Shown here piece by piece: positions 53,085 through 61,586 of a DNA stretch of 64,000 nucleotides (its first letter is position 1; each line of letters opens with the position of its first letter). The translations under genes were made by a program, and so were the position numbers. The notes beneath the pieces are model-generated. The model had not been told where the DNA came from. It worked only from the letters and a program-made list of their open reading frames with translations, and did no database searches. The DNA is taken from assembly GCA_035448825.1 (NCBI GenBank), contig DAOTJS010000008.1:1-64000 (forward strand). The letters are read 5' to 3'. This stretch comes from JAGNGI01 sp035448825 (GTDB taxonomy: Bacteria; Fidelibacterota; UBA2242).

Positions 53085-53936
53085 TTGTTTGTCGAGAAAA
53101 CTGATAACAGAAATCAGCCAGTTAAGAATCTACGGAACGTGCGACATATTATTCTGGATTTAGACGGCACAATTTATAACGGCCGCACTCTCTTCCCATT
53201 TATTAAAGATTTTCTCGATGACTTAAAAAAACTGCAAATTGGTTATACTTTTCTAACTAATAATTCTTCACTGAGCGTTGCGGCTTATATCCGCAAATTA
53301 CGGCAAATGGGTTTGCCGGTTAAGCCAACGCAAGTCTATACTTCTGCCCAGGCAACGATTGATTATCTGCAACGCCATTACCCGGCTATCAAGCGGATTT
53401 ACCTTATCGGCACTCGAAGTCTAAAACACGAATTTACCGCCAACGGTTTTACAGTAGTAGGCAATGATCCTATAGACGAACCGGAAGCCGTGATTGTAGG
53501 ATTCGATACCAGTCTGACGTTTCGGAAACTGTGTCACGCGGCTTACTGGATAAAAACTGGCAAACTTTTCCTCGCCACCCATCCGGATCGAATCTGCCCT
53601 ACCGATCAGGATACGATTCTGGTGGATTGCGGTGCGGTTTGTGCGGCCTTGAAAGCGGCTACCGGTAAAAAACCATCCGCAGTACTTGGCAAACCTGATC
53701 CATCTATGATAAAAGGCATTATGCAACGGTTCGGATTAAAAAAACAAGAAGTTGCCATCGTCGGCGATCGTTTATATACCGATATTAAAATGGCACGGCA
53801 GGCTGGAATTGCCAGCATTTTAGTATTGTCCGGTGAAACAACGCGGACTGACTTACAAAGAAGTCCCATTTTACCGGACTATGTTCTTGAAAACGTCGGC
53901 GAATTGTCCGAAATCCTGATACAAAGTCGAAAGTAA
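53085..53936 (+). CDS. HAD-superfamily phosphatase, subfamily IIA (NagD-like)
   Basis: A 283-residue HAD phosphatase with motif I ILDLDGTIYNG (about residues 22-32), motif II LTNNSS (about 57-62), a C2-type cap that includes AVIVGFDTSLTFRKL, and motifs III/IV with GKPDPSMIKGI and VGDRLYTDIKMAR. It matches the NagD/4-nitrophenylphosphatase type. The substrate cannot be inferred. The start is TTG 53085 with a weak Shine-Dalgarno; an internal start before ILDLDGT is possible. Confidence 0.88.
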   Translation: MFVEKTDNRNQPVKNLRNVRHIILDLDGTIYNGRTLFPFIKDFLDDLKKLQIGYTFLTNNSSLSVAAYIRKLRQMGLPVKPTQVYTSAQATIDYLQRHYPAIKRIYLIGTRSLKHEFTANGFTVVGNDPIDEPEAVIVGFDTSLTFRKLCHAAYWIKTGKLFLATHPDRICPTDQDTILVDCGAVCAALKAATGKKPSAVLGKPDPSMIKGIMQRFGLKKQEVAIVGDRLYTDIKMARQAGIASILVLSGETTRTDLQRSPILPDYVLENVGELSEILIQSRK

Positions 53937-54076
53937 ATGGATTATCCTTATGGGAGAAATTGTTATAAGTAATCAATGGCTGGGGGAAAACTTACCAATG
54001 AGGAATTATCAAGAGTGGGTAAAAAATCAAATACTGTGATAAACCCAAACGGGAAAAATTGTTTTGAATCGTCGGA

Positions 54077-54634
54077 CTAATCTTCTAGAATGTCCTTTTC
54101 CTTACGCTTTACCAATTCATCAATCAGCTTGATATATTTGTCGGTCAGTTTCTGGATTTCTTCCTGCCCGTTATGTAATTCATCTTCGGATATTTCGTGA
54201 TCTTTTTCTAATTCCTTAGCTATATCGTTGGCATCACGGCGAATATTGCGAATTGCCACCCTTCCTTCTTCAGCAATTTTATGGACATACTTTACCAGTT
54301 CTTTACGACGTTCCTCGGTCAGTTGCGGAATTGGTACCCTTAGTAAATTACCCTCGACTATGGGATTCAAACCAAGTTCAGCGGTTCGAATGGCCTTTTC
54401 GACATTCGGCACTGCGTTTCGATCAAAAACCTGGACGATCAACAGGCGGGCATCCGGAGCCCCGATGGAAGCTACCTGGCGCAGTGGAACAGTCGCCCCA
54501 TAATATTCGACTTTGATCGGATCGAGTAAGGCAGGGGTTGCCCGTCCGGTACGAATTACAGCCATTTCCTGCTGAATCGTATCAAGACTTTTCTTCATAC
54601 GGTCTTCGGCATCTTTGACAACTTCGTTGATCAT
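54077..54634 (-). CDS. frr: ribosome recycling factor
   Basis: RRF splits post-termination ribosomes with EF-G. The 185-residue protein has the full family pattern: VIRTGRATPALLDPIKVEYYG near residue 28, LRVPIPQLTEERRKELVK and the final helices ISEDELHNGQEEIQKLTDKYI. Length matches. Its ATG overlaps the pyrH stop by 4 bp (ATGA), so it is translationally coupled. It is the last gene of the rplM-rpsI-rpsB-tsf-pyrH-frr run. Confidence 0.97.
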   Translation of the reverse strand: MINEVVKDAEDRMKKSLDTIQQEMAVIRTGRATPALLDPIKVEYYGATVPLRQVASIGAPDARLLIVQVFDRNAVPNVEKAIRTAELGLNPIVEGNLLRVPIPQLTEERRKELVKYVHKIAEEGRVAIRNIRRDANDIAKELEKDHEISEDELHNGQEEIQKLTDKYIKLIDELVKRKEKDILED

Positions 54635-55356
54635 AGTTGACTCCGTGATATTAGCGTTCCAATTTTTTCGCCGGTTAAAATTTTATGTAGATTACCCGGG
54701 GTTTTCATATTATAGACGATAATTGGCAAATTGTTGTCCTGGCAAATTGTTATTGCGGTCAAGTCCATTACCTTGAGGCGTTTCTCAATGACGGTTTGGT
54801 AATCCAATTGATCATAGAATTGGGCGTCGTTGAATTTCTCTGGATCCTTATCATAAACGCCATCAACTTTAGTGGCTTTGATAATGGCTTCGGCTTGCAC
54901 TTCCACCGCCCGCAAAGCCGCTCCGGAATCAGTACTAAAAAATGGACGTCCCGTTCCAGCACTGAAGATTACAATCTCACCCCGATCGAGATATTTCCGG
55001 GCATTGCGAATTATCATCAATTCGGCGACTTCGATCATCTGAATTGCTGAAAATACATGTGCCTTTAGTCCTAATTTTTCAAGTGCATCTTGCATTGCTA
55101 AAGCGTTAATTACCGTCGCTAACATTCCCATATAATCAGCTTGGACTCGATCGAGCGATTTGCCAACGCCACTCAAGCCTCGAATGATATTGCCGCCCCC
55201 GAATACTATTCCCATTTGAACACCAAGATCGGCGGCGGATTTAATTTCAACAGCAATTTGCCGAATTATATCCGGATCAAAATTGGCCCCCTTTTCACCC
55301 GCCAGCGCTTCTCCTGAAAATTTCAGGATAACTCGTTTATAAGGAATTGAGACCAT
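54631..55356 (-). CDS. pyrH: uridylate kinase (UMP kinase)
   Basis: It phosphorylates UMP to UDP. The 241-residue protein has the amino-acid-kinase fold motifs: VILKFSGEALAG near residue 9, GIVFGGGNIIRG near residue 48, IFSAGTGRPFFSTDSGAALRA (about 127-147) and VDGVYDKDPEKF (about 157-168). Length fits bacterial PyrH. The gene sits between tsf and frr, the standard order, with a 22-bp gap to tsf. Confidence 0.97.
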   Translation of the reverse strand: MVSIPYKRVILKFSGEALAGEKGANFDPDIIRQIAVEIKSAADLGVQMGIVFGGGNIIRGLSGVGKSLDRVQADYMGMLATVINALAMQDALEKLGLKAHVFSAIQMIEVAELMIIRNARKYLDRGEIVIFSAGTGRPFFSTDSGAALRAVEVQAEAIIKATKVDGVYDKDPEKFNDAQFYDQLDYQTVIEKRLKVMDLTAITICQDNNLPIIVYNMKTPGNLHKILTGEKIGTLISRSQL

Positions 55357-55378
55357 TTGTTAACCTGATATAGGTTAT

Positions 55379-55984
55379 TTATTTCTCGAGACTTTCGCCT
55401 AATTGAAAGCGGACGAAACGCGCAATGTTAATATTCTCACCGGTTTTAGCGATGATGCTAGTGACATAATCTTTAACCGTGATCTGAGGATTTTTAACGA
55501 ACGGTTGTTCCAGCAGGCAATTTTCCTGATAGAACTTCTCGACTTTACCCTCGACGATGCGCTCGACGATATTTTCCGGTTTATTCTGAGCCTGCACCTG
55601 AGCCCGATATATTTCTTTTTCCTTTTCCAGAATAGTCGGATCGATCTCTTCTCGGCGAATGGATAGCGGGTTAGTAGCCGCTATGTGCATAGCTATATCT
55701 TTGACAAAGTAAATAAAATCAGCATTAGCGGCGACGAAATCAGTTTCGCAATTGACTTCAATTAAAACTCCCAGTTTATTACCGGGATGGATATAGGAAA
55801 GGATTACTCCTTCTTTGGCAACGCGATCCGCTTTCTTTTCGGCTTTGGCAATTCCTTTTTTTCGTAGAATTTCGATAGCTTTATCAATATCGCCTTCTGA
55901 TTCGATTAAGGCGTTTTTACATTCCATCATTCCCAAGCCGGTACGATCACGTAATTCCTTGACCTGGGTGGCAGTAATTCCCAT
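55379..55984 (-). CDS. tsf: elongation factor Ts
   Basis: EF-Ts exchanges the nucleotide on EF-Tu. The 201-residue protein has the N-terminal UBA-like domain with ELRDRTGLGMMECKNALIE and the core with VEVNCETDFVAANADF-like IEVNCETDFVA (about residues 74-84). It is the short form (E. coli is 283), as in many non-proteobacterial lineages. It is located between rpsB and pyrH, the standard arrangement. Confidence 0.96.
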   Translation of the reverse strand: MGITATQVKELRDRTGLGMMECKNALIESEGDIDKAIEILRKKGIAKAEKKADRVAKEGVILSYIHPGNKLGVLIEVNCETDFVAANADFIYFVKDIAMHIAATNPLSIRREEIDPTILEKEKEIYRAQVQAQNKPENIVERIVEGKVEKFYQENCLLEQPFVKNPQITVKDYVTSIIAKTGENINIARFVRFQLGESLEK

Positions 55985-56009
55985 ATTATTCCTTTCTCTA
56001 GGTAACTAA

Positions 56010-56735
56010 TTAACTTTCGGCTTCTTCGACCGGTGGCGGGATTTCAACCAAACGCGAATTTTTGGCTTCGATGATGGCATCAGCCAATTCGGTAATTATT
56101 AAATTGATAGTTTGGATTGAATCATCATTAGCCGGAATCGGATAATCCACGATAGTTGGGTCAGCATTAGTGTCCAGGATAGCGACGACCGGAATGTCCA
56201 GACGACGGGCTTCCTGAACGGCAATATTATCATAAATTGTATCCACGACTACAAGAGCATCAGGTAATTTGCGCATATCTTTGATACCGCGGTGCAGATC
56301 GGCTAATTTTATTCGCTCCCGCTCAAGAGATAATTTTTCTTTCTTGGTTAGATTCTCGCCATATCCAATGGATTTATCTTTTTCCAGCTTTTGCAAATGC
56401 CGGATACTGCGTTTGATAGTCGAAAAATTGGTTAGGGTGCCACCTAACCAGCGTTCAACAACATAAAACATACCGCAGCGATCGGCTTCCCTCTGGACGA
56501 TTTCTTTAGCTTGCTTTTTTGTCCCGACGAATAAGACATCACCGCCTTTGCGAACTACTTCCCGAATAAAGCGCGTCGCTTCATCCAGACAAGCCAGCGT
56601 TTTGTTCAAATCAATGATATGGATGCCATTTTGAGTCATACAGACGTAATCTTTCATTTTGGGATTCCATTTTCGGGTCAAATGACCAAAATGAGCACCT
56701 GATTTCATTAGCATTTCAACAGTTACATTTACCAT
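56010..56735 (-). CDS. rpsB: ribosomal protein S2
   Basis: The start is the ATG at 56735, because S2 proteins begin with MxxVTVxxMLKSGAHFGH, here VTVEMLMKSGAHFGH at residues 4-18; a longer frame upstream would overlap rpsI and has no homology. The product is 241 residues, a usual S2 length. Other S2 motifs seen are WNPKMKDYV, FVGTKKQAKEIV, WLGGTLTNFSTIKRSI and DTNADPTIVDYPIPANDDS. It precedes tsf in the operon. Confidence 0.97.
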   Translation of the reverse strand: MVNVTVEMLMKSGAHFGHLTRKWNPKMKDYVCMTQNGIHIIDLNKTLACLDEATRFIREVVRKGGDVLFVGTKKQAKEIVQREADRCGMFYVVERWLGGTLTNFSTIKRSIRHLQKLEKDKSIGYGENLTKKEKLSLERERIKLADLHRGIKDMRKLPDALVVVDTIYDNIAVQEARRLDIPVVAILDTNADPTIVDYPIPANDDSIQTINLIITELADAIIEAKNSRLVEIPPPVEEAES

Positions 56736-56754
56736 AAATCTAATCTCTCTGCCT

Positions 56755-57147
56755 TTAACGTTTGGAGAATTGGAAAGCTCGACGTGCGCCACGCAATCCA
56801 TACTTTTTTCTTTCTTTCATTCGAGAGTCGCGCGTTAAAAAGCCGGCTGGCTTTAACTTGGCTCTCAGCTCTGGGTCATATTGTTCCAAAGCCCGAGCGA
56901 TTGCCAGGCGAATTGCGCCAGCTTGACCGGTGAATCCCCCTCCTTCGACTTTGACATTGACGTCAAATTGGCCACTCACGCCGCAGACTTCGAAAGGCTG
57001 AGTAATCATACGTTTCAGAGACTCGGTACCGAAATATTCATCCAGCGGACGGGAATTGATGATCACCTTGCCTTCCCCGGCTTGCATTCTGAGACGAGCA
57101 ATTGAACTTTTACGACGACCTAATGACACATATTCTAATTTTGGCAT
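56755..57147 (-). CDS. rpsI: ribosomal protein S9
   Basis: The 130-residue protein has the S9 core GRRKSSIARLRMQAGEGKVIIN and the C-terminal KYGLRGARRAFQFSKR tail that reaches into the P site. Gene order with rplM upstream is universal. It is 7 bp after rplM and its stop lies 19 bp before the rpsB start. Confidence 0.98.
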   Translation of the reverse strand: MPKLEYVSLGRRKSSIARLRMQAGEGKVIINSRPLDEYFGTESLKRMITQPFEVCGVSGQFDVNVKVEGGGFTGQAGAIRLAIARALEQYDPELRAKLKPAGFLTRDSRMKERKKYGLRGARRAFQFSKR

Positions 57148-57154
57148 CCTTTAT

Positions 57155-57592
57155 TTATCCTTCTATTACTAAAGGTTTAGGTTGTTGAGCTTGATGAGGA
57201 TGTACCGGACCGCGATAGACTTTTAACTTCCGTAAAAGCTGGCGTCCAAGAGCATTATGCGGCAACATCCCTTTCACAGCTCGCTCGATGACTTTCTCCG
57301 GGTTAGATTGAAATACATCTTTATATTGGAGAAAACGCTCATGTCCGAGATAACCGGAATGCTTGAAATATGTTTTATGTTCTGCCTTCCGACCGGTCAA
57401 TCGGACTTTATCAGCATTAATAACTATCACATAATCTCCAGTATCGAGATGCGGAGTGAAGTACGGTTTATTTTTACCACGCAAAACCACCGCGATCTGA
57501 CTGGCTAAACGCCCCAGAACTACCCCCTCGGCATCCACCACGTACCAATCTTGTTTAATTTCTGTCACTTTCGGAAAAGACGTTTTATACAT
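57155..57592 (-). CDS. rplM: ribosomal protein L13
   Basis: The 145-residue protein has L13 motifs: WYVVDAEGVVLGRLASQIA, GDYVIVINADKVRLTGRK, YFKHSGYLGHERFLQYKDV and MLPHNALGRQLLRKLKVY. It is the first gene of the ribosomal/tsf/pyrH/frr run. The upstream 263-bp gap to hisIE should hold its promoter; a TTGATT/TAAGTT pair about 50 bp upstream is only a weak match. Confidence 0.98.
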   Translation of the reverse strand: MYKTSFPKVTEIKQDWYVVDAEGVVLGRLASQIAVVLRGKNKPYFTPHLDTGDYVIVINADKVRLTGRKAEHKTYFKHSGYLGHERFLQYKDVFQSNPEKVIERAVKGMLPHNALGRQLLRKLKVYRGPVHPHQAQQPKPLVIEG

Positions 57593-57855
57593 TGTTTATC
57601 TCTTATTTATAATTCAAAAATAGCGGGTAAACTTACGATTTAATGATTTTATAATCAAGAATTTTTTCCCTATTGTCTTGTCTGATCTGGGAAATTTTAT
57701 CCACTTGTAGTGACCGTATAAATATGCAACAATAAGTTTATCGGATTATGGTTATCGGCGATTGGCGGGAATCTTCTATCCTGCCTGGCGCCTGCCGAGC
57801 AGACAGTCAAACCAATGATTAAAACGCATTTTAAAACCTTTTGAAGGCTCGTTTA

Positions 57856-58452
57856 CTATTTTCTATGCCGTTTTTCCAGCACGTTCATAATATCGTCGAG
57901 CGTGACATCTTTCGCCACTAAAAGCACCAATAGATGATATAGTAAATCGGCAACTTCCTCCAGCAGGCGTACCCTATTATCAGTCACGGCATCAATGACG
58001 ACTTCGGTGGCTTCTTCGCCAACTTTCTGAGCAATGCGTTCGTCTCCGGCATCGAAAAGGTTATTGGTATAAGAACCAGGTTTCGGATTATCACGGCGAT
58101 CACGAATAATTTCCTCCAGCTCGAAAATGAACGGCTTCTTAGCGATATTTTTTTCATTGAAACAGGTGTCGGCGCCGGTATGGCAAGTCGCTCCGGTCGG
58201 TTTGACTTTGATCAAAAGCGTGTCGCCGTCGCAATCGCTTAGAATCTCTTTGACTTCCAAAAAATTCCCGGATGTTTCGCCCTTCGTCCAGAGCGCCTGC
58301 CGACTCCGACTAAAGAAAGTGACCCGGCCGGTCGCTATAGTTTTTTCATAAGATTCTTGATTCATATAACCCAGCATCAGGACTTTTCCAGTCTTTGCAT
58401 CCTGAATAATTGCCGGAATCAAACCGTTATTTTTAGCGAAATCAATGTTCAT
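57856..58452 (-). CDS. hisI: bifunctional phosphoribosyl-AMP cyclohydrolase/phosphoribosyl-ATP pyrophosphatase
   Basis: A 198-residue fusion of HisI and HisE. The N-terminal half has MLGYMNQESYEKT, FFSRSRQALWTKGETSGN, CDGDTLLIKV and the metal cysteines in GATCHTGADTCF (about residues 88-99). The C-terminal half (about 110-198) has SYTNNLFDAGDERIAQKVGEEATE, EEVADLLYH and a final KRHRK. It catalyses two early steps of histidine synthesis and is the last gene of the his operon. Its start overlaps hisF by 4 bp. Confidence 0.97.
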   Translation of the reverse strand: MNIDFAKNNGLIPAIIQDAKTGKVLMLGYMNQESYEKTIATGRVTFFSRSRQALWTKGETSGNFLEVKEILSDCDGDTLLIKVKPTGATCHTGADTCFNEKNIAKKPFIFELEEIIRDRRDNPKPGSYTNNLFDAGDERIAQKVGEEATEVVIDAVTDNRVRLLEEVADLLYHLLVLLVAKDVTLDDIMNVLEKRHRK

Positions 58453-59204
58453 AGTCGCACCTCGATGCCATTGGATTTGAGGTATTTTTTCAATTCAGGA
58501 ATGGGAATTTCGCCGAAGTGAAAAACGCTCGCCGCCAGCGCCGCGTCGGCCTTTCCTATTTTAAACACTTCTAAAAAATGTTCCATCGTGCCCGCGCCGC
58601 CAGAAGCGATTACCGGAATCGGTAAATTTTCGGCAAGTTCACGCGTAATTTCCAGCGCGAAGCCCTTTTTAGTGCCGTCGTGATCCATCGAAGTCAGCAA
58701 AATTTCACCGGCGCCGAGATTGGCGACCTGCCGCGCCCAGGCCTGGGTAGTTTTATTAGTCGGCGTCCTGCCGCCATTGATGTAGACAATATCGCCATTT
58801 TCGGTATGTTTCGTGTCAATCGCAATCACGATACATTGACTGCCGAATCGCCCGGCTAATTTTTCAATCATCTCCGGGTGATTGACCGCGGCGGTATTGA
58901 TCGAAATTTTATCCGCGCCGGCGTCCAACAGGCGAGCGACGTCATCGGCGTTGCGAACTCCGCCGCCGACGGTAAACGGAATGTTCAGATGTTTCGCAAT
59001 TTCGCGCACCAATTCGATAAACGTTCCGCGTTTTTCGATCGAAGCTGTTATATCGAGAAAAACCAATTCATCGGCGCCCTGCTCGGCATAAGCCGCGCCG
59101 AGTTCCACCGGATCCCCGGCATGCCGAATATTGATAAAATTTACGCCTTTGACCGTCTGCCCGTCCTTGACGTCAAGACAGGGAATAATGCGTTTAGCTA
59201 ACAT
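58449..59204 (-). CDS. hisF: imidazole glycerol phosphate synthase, cyclase subunit
   Basis: HisF condenses PRFAR with ammonia from HisH to give IGP and AICAR. The 251-residue TIM barrel has CLDVKDGQTVKGVNF (catalytic Asp11), GGGVRNADD, and ASGGAGTMEHFLE with the late phosphate site. It overlaps hisA by 7 bp and has AAAGGA before its ATG. It is the partner of HisH. Confidence 0.97.
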   Translation of the reverse strand: MLAKRIIPCLDVKDGQTVKGVNFINIRHAGDPVELGAAYAEQGADELVFLDITASIEKRGTFIELVREIAKHLNIPFTVGGGVRNADDVARLLDAGADKISINTAAVNHPEMIEKLAGRFGSQCIVIAIDTKHTENGDIVYINGGRTPTNKTTQAWARQVANLGAGEILLTSMDHDGTKKGFALEITRELAENLPIPVIASGGAGTMEHFLEVFKIGKADAALAASVFHFGEIPIPELKKYLKSNGIEVRL

Positions 59205-59920
59205 AAAAATCCTTTCAACTCACTCAATTTTAAGTTTCCTTCATAAAGTGCTTTGCCAATAATAACGCCGTCAATTCCATCATTCTGTAATTGATAAATA
59301 TCGTCAATTTGGCTGACCCCACCGCTGGCAATTAAGTAAAGATCGGGTAATTTTTGTTTGATTTCCCGATATAATTCAAAAGCCGGTCCAATTAACATTC
59401 CATCGCGCGCGACTTCAGTGCAAATCGTTTGTTGGACGCCTTTTTCCCGAAAATTTTGTAAAAATTCCATCAATTCCAGTGGGGCTTTTTCCTGCCATCC
59501 GTGGATGACAATTTTTCGATCTATGACGTCGGCCCCGAGAATAATTTTTTCGCTGCCGAATTTTTTCAACCATTCTACCACTAAATCAGGTGCGGTAACC
59601 GCAATACTTCCAACCGTGACTTGCCGCGCACCACTCGCGAAAGCCATCCGCACATCCGACTCGCTCCGAATCCCGCCGCCAAAATCAATCTGCAAAGGCG
59701 TTTCCGTCGCAATATTTTCCAGCACTTTCCAATTGACTACTCGCTTCTGGCGTGCGCCGTCCAGATCTACAAGATGTAAGCGCTTGATACCGGCATCGGC
59801 GAATTGTCGAGCGACTTCTAGCGGGTTCTCGTTATAAATTTTTTGAGTGTCGAAATCGCCCTGGCTAAGGCGCACGCACTTACCGTTTAATATGTCAATT
59901 GCCGGTATTATTGTAATCAT
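59198..59920 (-). CDS. hisA: ProFAR isomerase
   Basis: HisA isomerises ProFAR to PRFAR. The 240-residue TIM barrel is homologous to HisF, with PAIDILNGKCVRLSQGDFD (catalytic Asp8), LHLVDLDGA, QIDFGGGIRSESD and LIASGGVSQIDD. It overlaps hisH by 4 bp and hisF by 7 bp. Length is usual for the family. Confidence 0.97.
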   Translation of the reverse strand: MITIIPAIDILNGKCVRLSQGDFDTQKIYNENPLEVARQFADAGIKRLHLVDLDGARQKRVVNWKVLENIATETPLQIDFGGGIRSESDVRMAFASGARQVTVGSIAVTAPDLVVEWLKKFGSEKIILGADVIDRKIVIHGWQEKAPLELMEFLQNFREKGVQQTICTEVARDGMLIGPAFELYREIKQKLPDLYLIASGGVSQIDDIYQLQNDGIDGVIIGKALYEGNLKLSELKGFLC

Positions 59921-60498
59921 AGTTTAATGAAATTTTGCAGGATTTGCTCGCCGACCTTACCGCTTTTCTCGGGATGAAATTGCACTGCGAAGAAATTGTC
60001 CTTCTGCATAGCGGCTGAATATGGGACGATATACTCGGTCTGGGCTATGGTATGTTCACTCAATTCGGCATAATAACTGTGAACGAAATAAACATAAGAA
60101 TTTTCAGCAACGTCTCGAAAAAGTTCACCTTTTAAATCGAACAATGTATTCCAACCCACCTGAGGCACTTTGGCGAGCGGTGGAAATTTTCTTACAGCAA
60201 CATCGAAAATTCCGAAACATTGAGTGGCATTCTCTTCTGAATCCCGGCACATTAACTGCAAGCCTAGGCAAATACCCAGAGTCGGTTGACGCAATTGCGG
60301 CAATATCTCGAAAATGCCGTTCGCCTTGATAAATTTCATTGCGGAAGAGGCTTCGCCAACTCCGGGAAAAATGACTTTATCGGCGGCTTGAATCACAGCT
60401 GGATCGGAGCTGACAGTAGCTTCGACATTTAGGCGCTGGAGTGCCAGCCTCACCGAGTGAATATTTCCCGAATTATAGCCGATTATGACAACTTTCAT
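59917..60498 (-). CDS. hisH: imidazole glycerol phosphate synthase, glutaminase subunit
   Basis: HisH releases ammonia from glutamine for HisF. The 193-residue class I glutaminase has the nucleophile cysteine in TLGICLGLQLM (about residue 79), PGVGEASSAM, and the His/Glu pair in VQFHPEKSG (about 173-181). It overlaps both hisB and hisA by 4 bp. Confidence 0.97.
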   Translation of the reverse strand: MKVVIIGYNSGNIHSVRLALQRLNVEATVSSDPAVIQAADKVIFPGVGEASSAMKFIKANGIFEILPQLRQPTLGICLGLQLMCRDSEENATQCFGIFDVAVRKFPPLAKVPQVGWNTLFDLKGELFRDVAENSYVYFVHSYYAELSEHTIAQTEYIVPYSAAMQKDNFFAVQFHPEKSGKVGEQILQNFIKL

Positions 60499-61586
60499 AA
60501 TTGACCTTTGCTACTCGGAATCTGGTCGCAGGTCGGATCGCGACGAATAGCCATTTTCACTGCTCGACCGACGGCTTTGAAAATCGCTTCAATTTTATGA
60601 TGCTCATTTTCACCGGTGGCTTTTATATGCAAAGTGCAAGCGGCCGAATCGGCAAAGGACTTGAAAAAGTGACGGAATAGTTCGGTCGGCATTTTCCCGA
60701 TATATTCCCGCTTGAATTCACATTCCCAGACCAATTCGCGTCGTCCGGAAAAATCCAGCGCTACCTGTGCCAGCGACTCGTCCATCGGCAGAAGAAAACC
60801 GTAACGTTCGATGCCTTTTTTATCACCGAGGGCTTTTAACAAACCTTCGCCGAGAACAAGAGCGACGTCTTCAACCGTATGATGTTCGTCAACCGCCAGA
60901 TCGCCTCTAGCGGTCAAATCGAGATCGCAACCGGAATGCGTGGCGAACAGATTCAGCATATGATCGAGAAAACCAATACCGGTGTCTATTCGATTTGCGC
61001 CCTTGCCATTCAAATTAATTACCAGGCGGATGTCAGTTTCTTTAGTTTTGCGGGTGATTGTGGCGGTGCGACCGATATTGATTAAATAATTAAAAATTTC
61101 CGACCAATTTTTAGCCTTAAAATCGGCTGAAATAGATTCGTTGCTTCCCAGGTAAATCGCCTTAGCACCAAGATTTTGCGCCAATCGTACGTCGGTCTCC
61201 CGGTCACCGATTACAAACGAATTTTCCAGATCGTAATCGCCATTAAGATATTGCGTCAACAATCCAATACCCGGCTTGCGCGTCGGGGCATTGTCGTTCG
61301 GAAGGCTCCGATCAATTAAAACCTCATCGAATACCACACCTTCGCCCGCTAGAATTTGTAACATTTTATTATGAGCCGGCCAGAAATCTTCTTCCGGAAA
61401 TAAATCCGTTCCAAGCCCGTCTTGGTTGGTAACCATTACCAGTTTGTAATCAAGTTGCGTGGCGATTTTGTTCATATTCGTAATGACACCCGGCAGGAAT
61501 TCGAGCTTTTCCAGCGAATCTACCTGTTCATCCGACGGCTCGACAATCAATGTCCCGTCACGGTCAATAAAAAGTACTTTCTTCAA
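60495..61586 (-). CDS. hisB: bifunctional histidinol-phosphatase/imidazoleglycerol-phosphate dehydratase
   Basis: A 363-residue fusion. The N-terminal HAD phosphatase (about 1-165) has FIDRDGTLIVEP, VTNQDGLG and VIGDRETDVRLA. The C-terminal dehydratase (about 170-363) has GIGFLDHMLNLFATHSGCDL, DEHHTVEDVALVLGE and the last metal motif ENEHHKIEAIFKAVGRA. This fusion is known in Enterobacteria and in many Bacteroidota. Overlaps with hisC and hisH are 4 bp each. Confidence 0.97.
   Translation of the reverse strand: MKKVLFIDRDGTLIVEPSDEQVDSLEKLEFLPGVITNMNKIATQLDYKLVMVTNQDGLGTDLFPEEDFWPAHNKMLQILAGEGVVFDEVLIDRSLPNDNAPTRKPGIGLLTQYLNGDYDLENSFVIGDRETDVRLAQNLGAKAIYLGSNESISADFKAKNWSEIFNYLINIGRTATITRKTKETDIRLVINLNGKGANRIDTGIGFLDHMLNLFATHSGCDLDLTARGDLAVDEHHTVEDVALVLGEGLLKALGDKKGIERYGFLLPMDESLAQVALDFSGRRELVWECEFKREYIGKMPTELFRHFFKSFADSAACTLHIKATGENEHHKIEAIFKAVGRAVKMAIRRDPTCDQIPSSKGQL

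Noticed and set aside
57778..57808. GC-rich palindrome-like patch (CTGCCTGGCGCC and nearby GCAGACAG) between rplM and hisIE.
   Set aside because: A short GTCTGC/GCAGGC stem can form but there is no T-run, no repetition in the window and no clear role.
59358..59837. A 159-codon plus-strand frame opposite hisA.
   Set aside because: Antisense shadow of a well-conserved enzyme gene.
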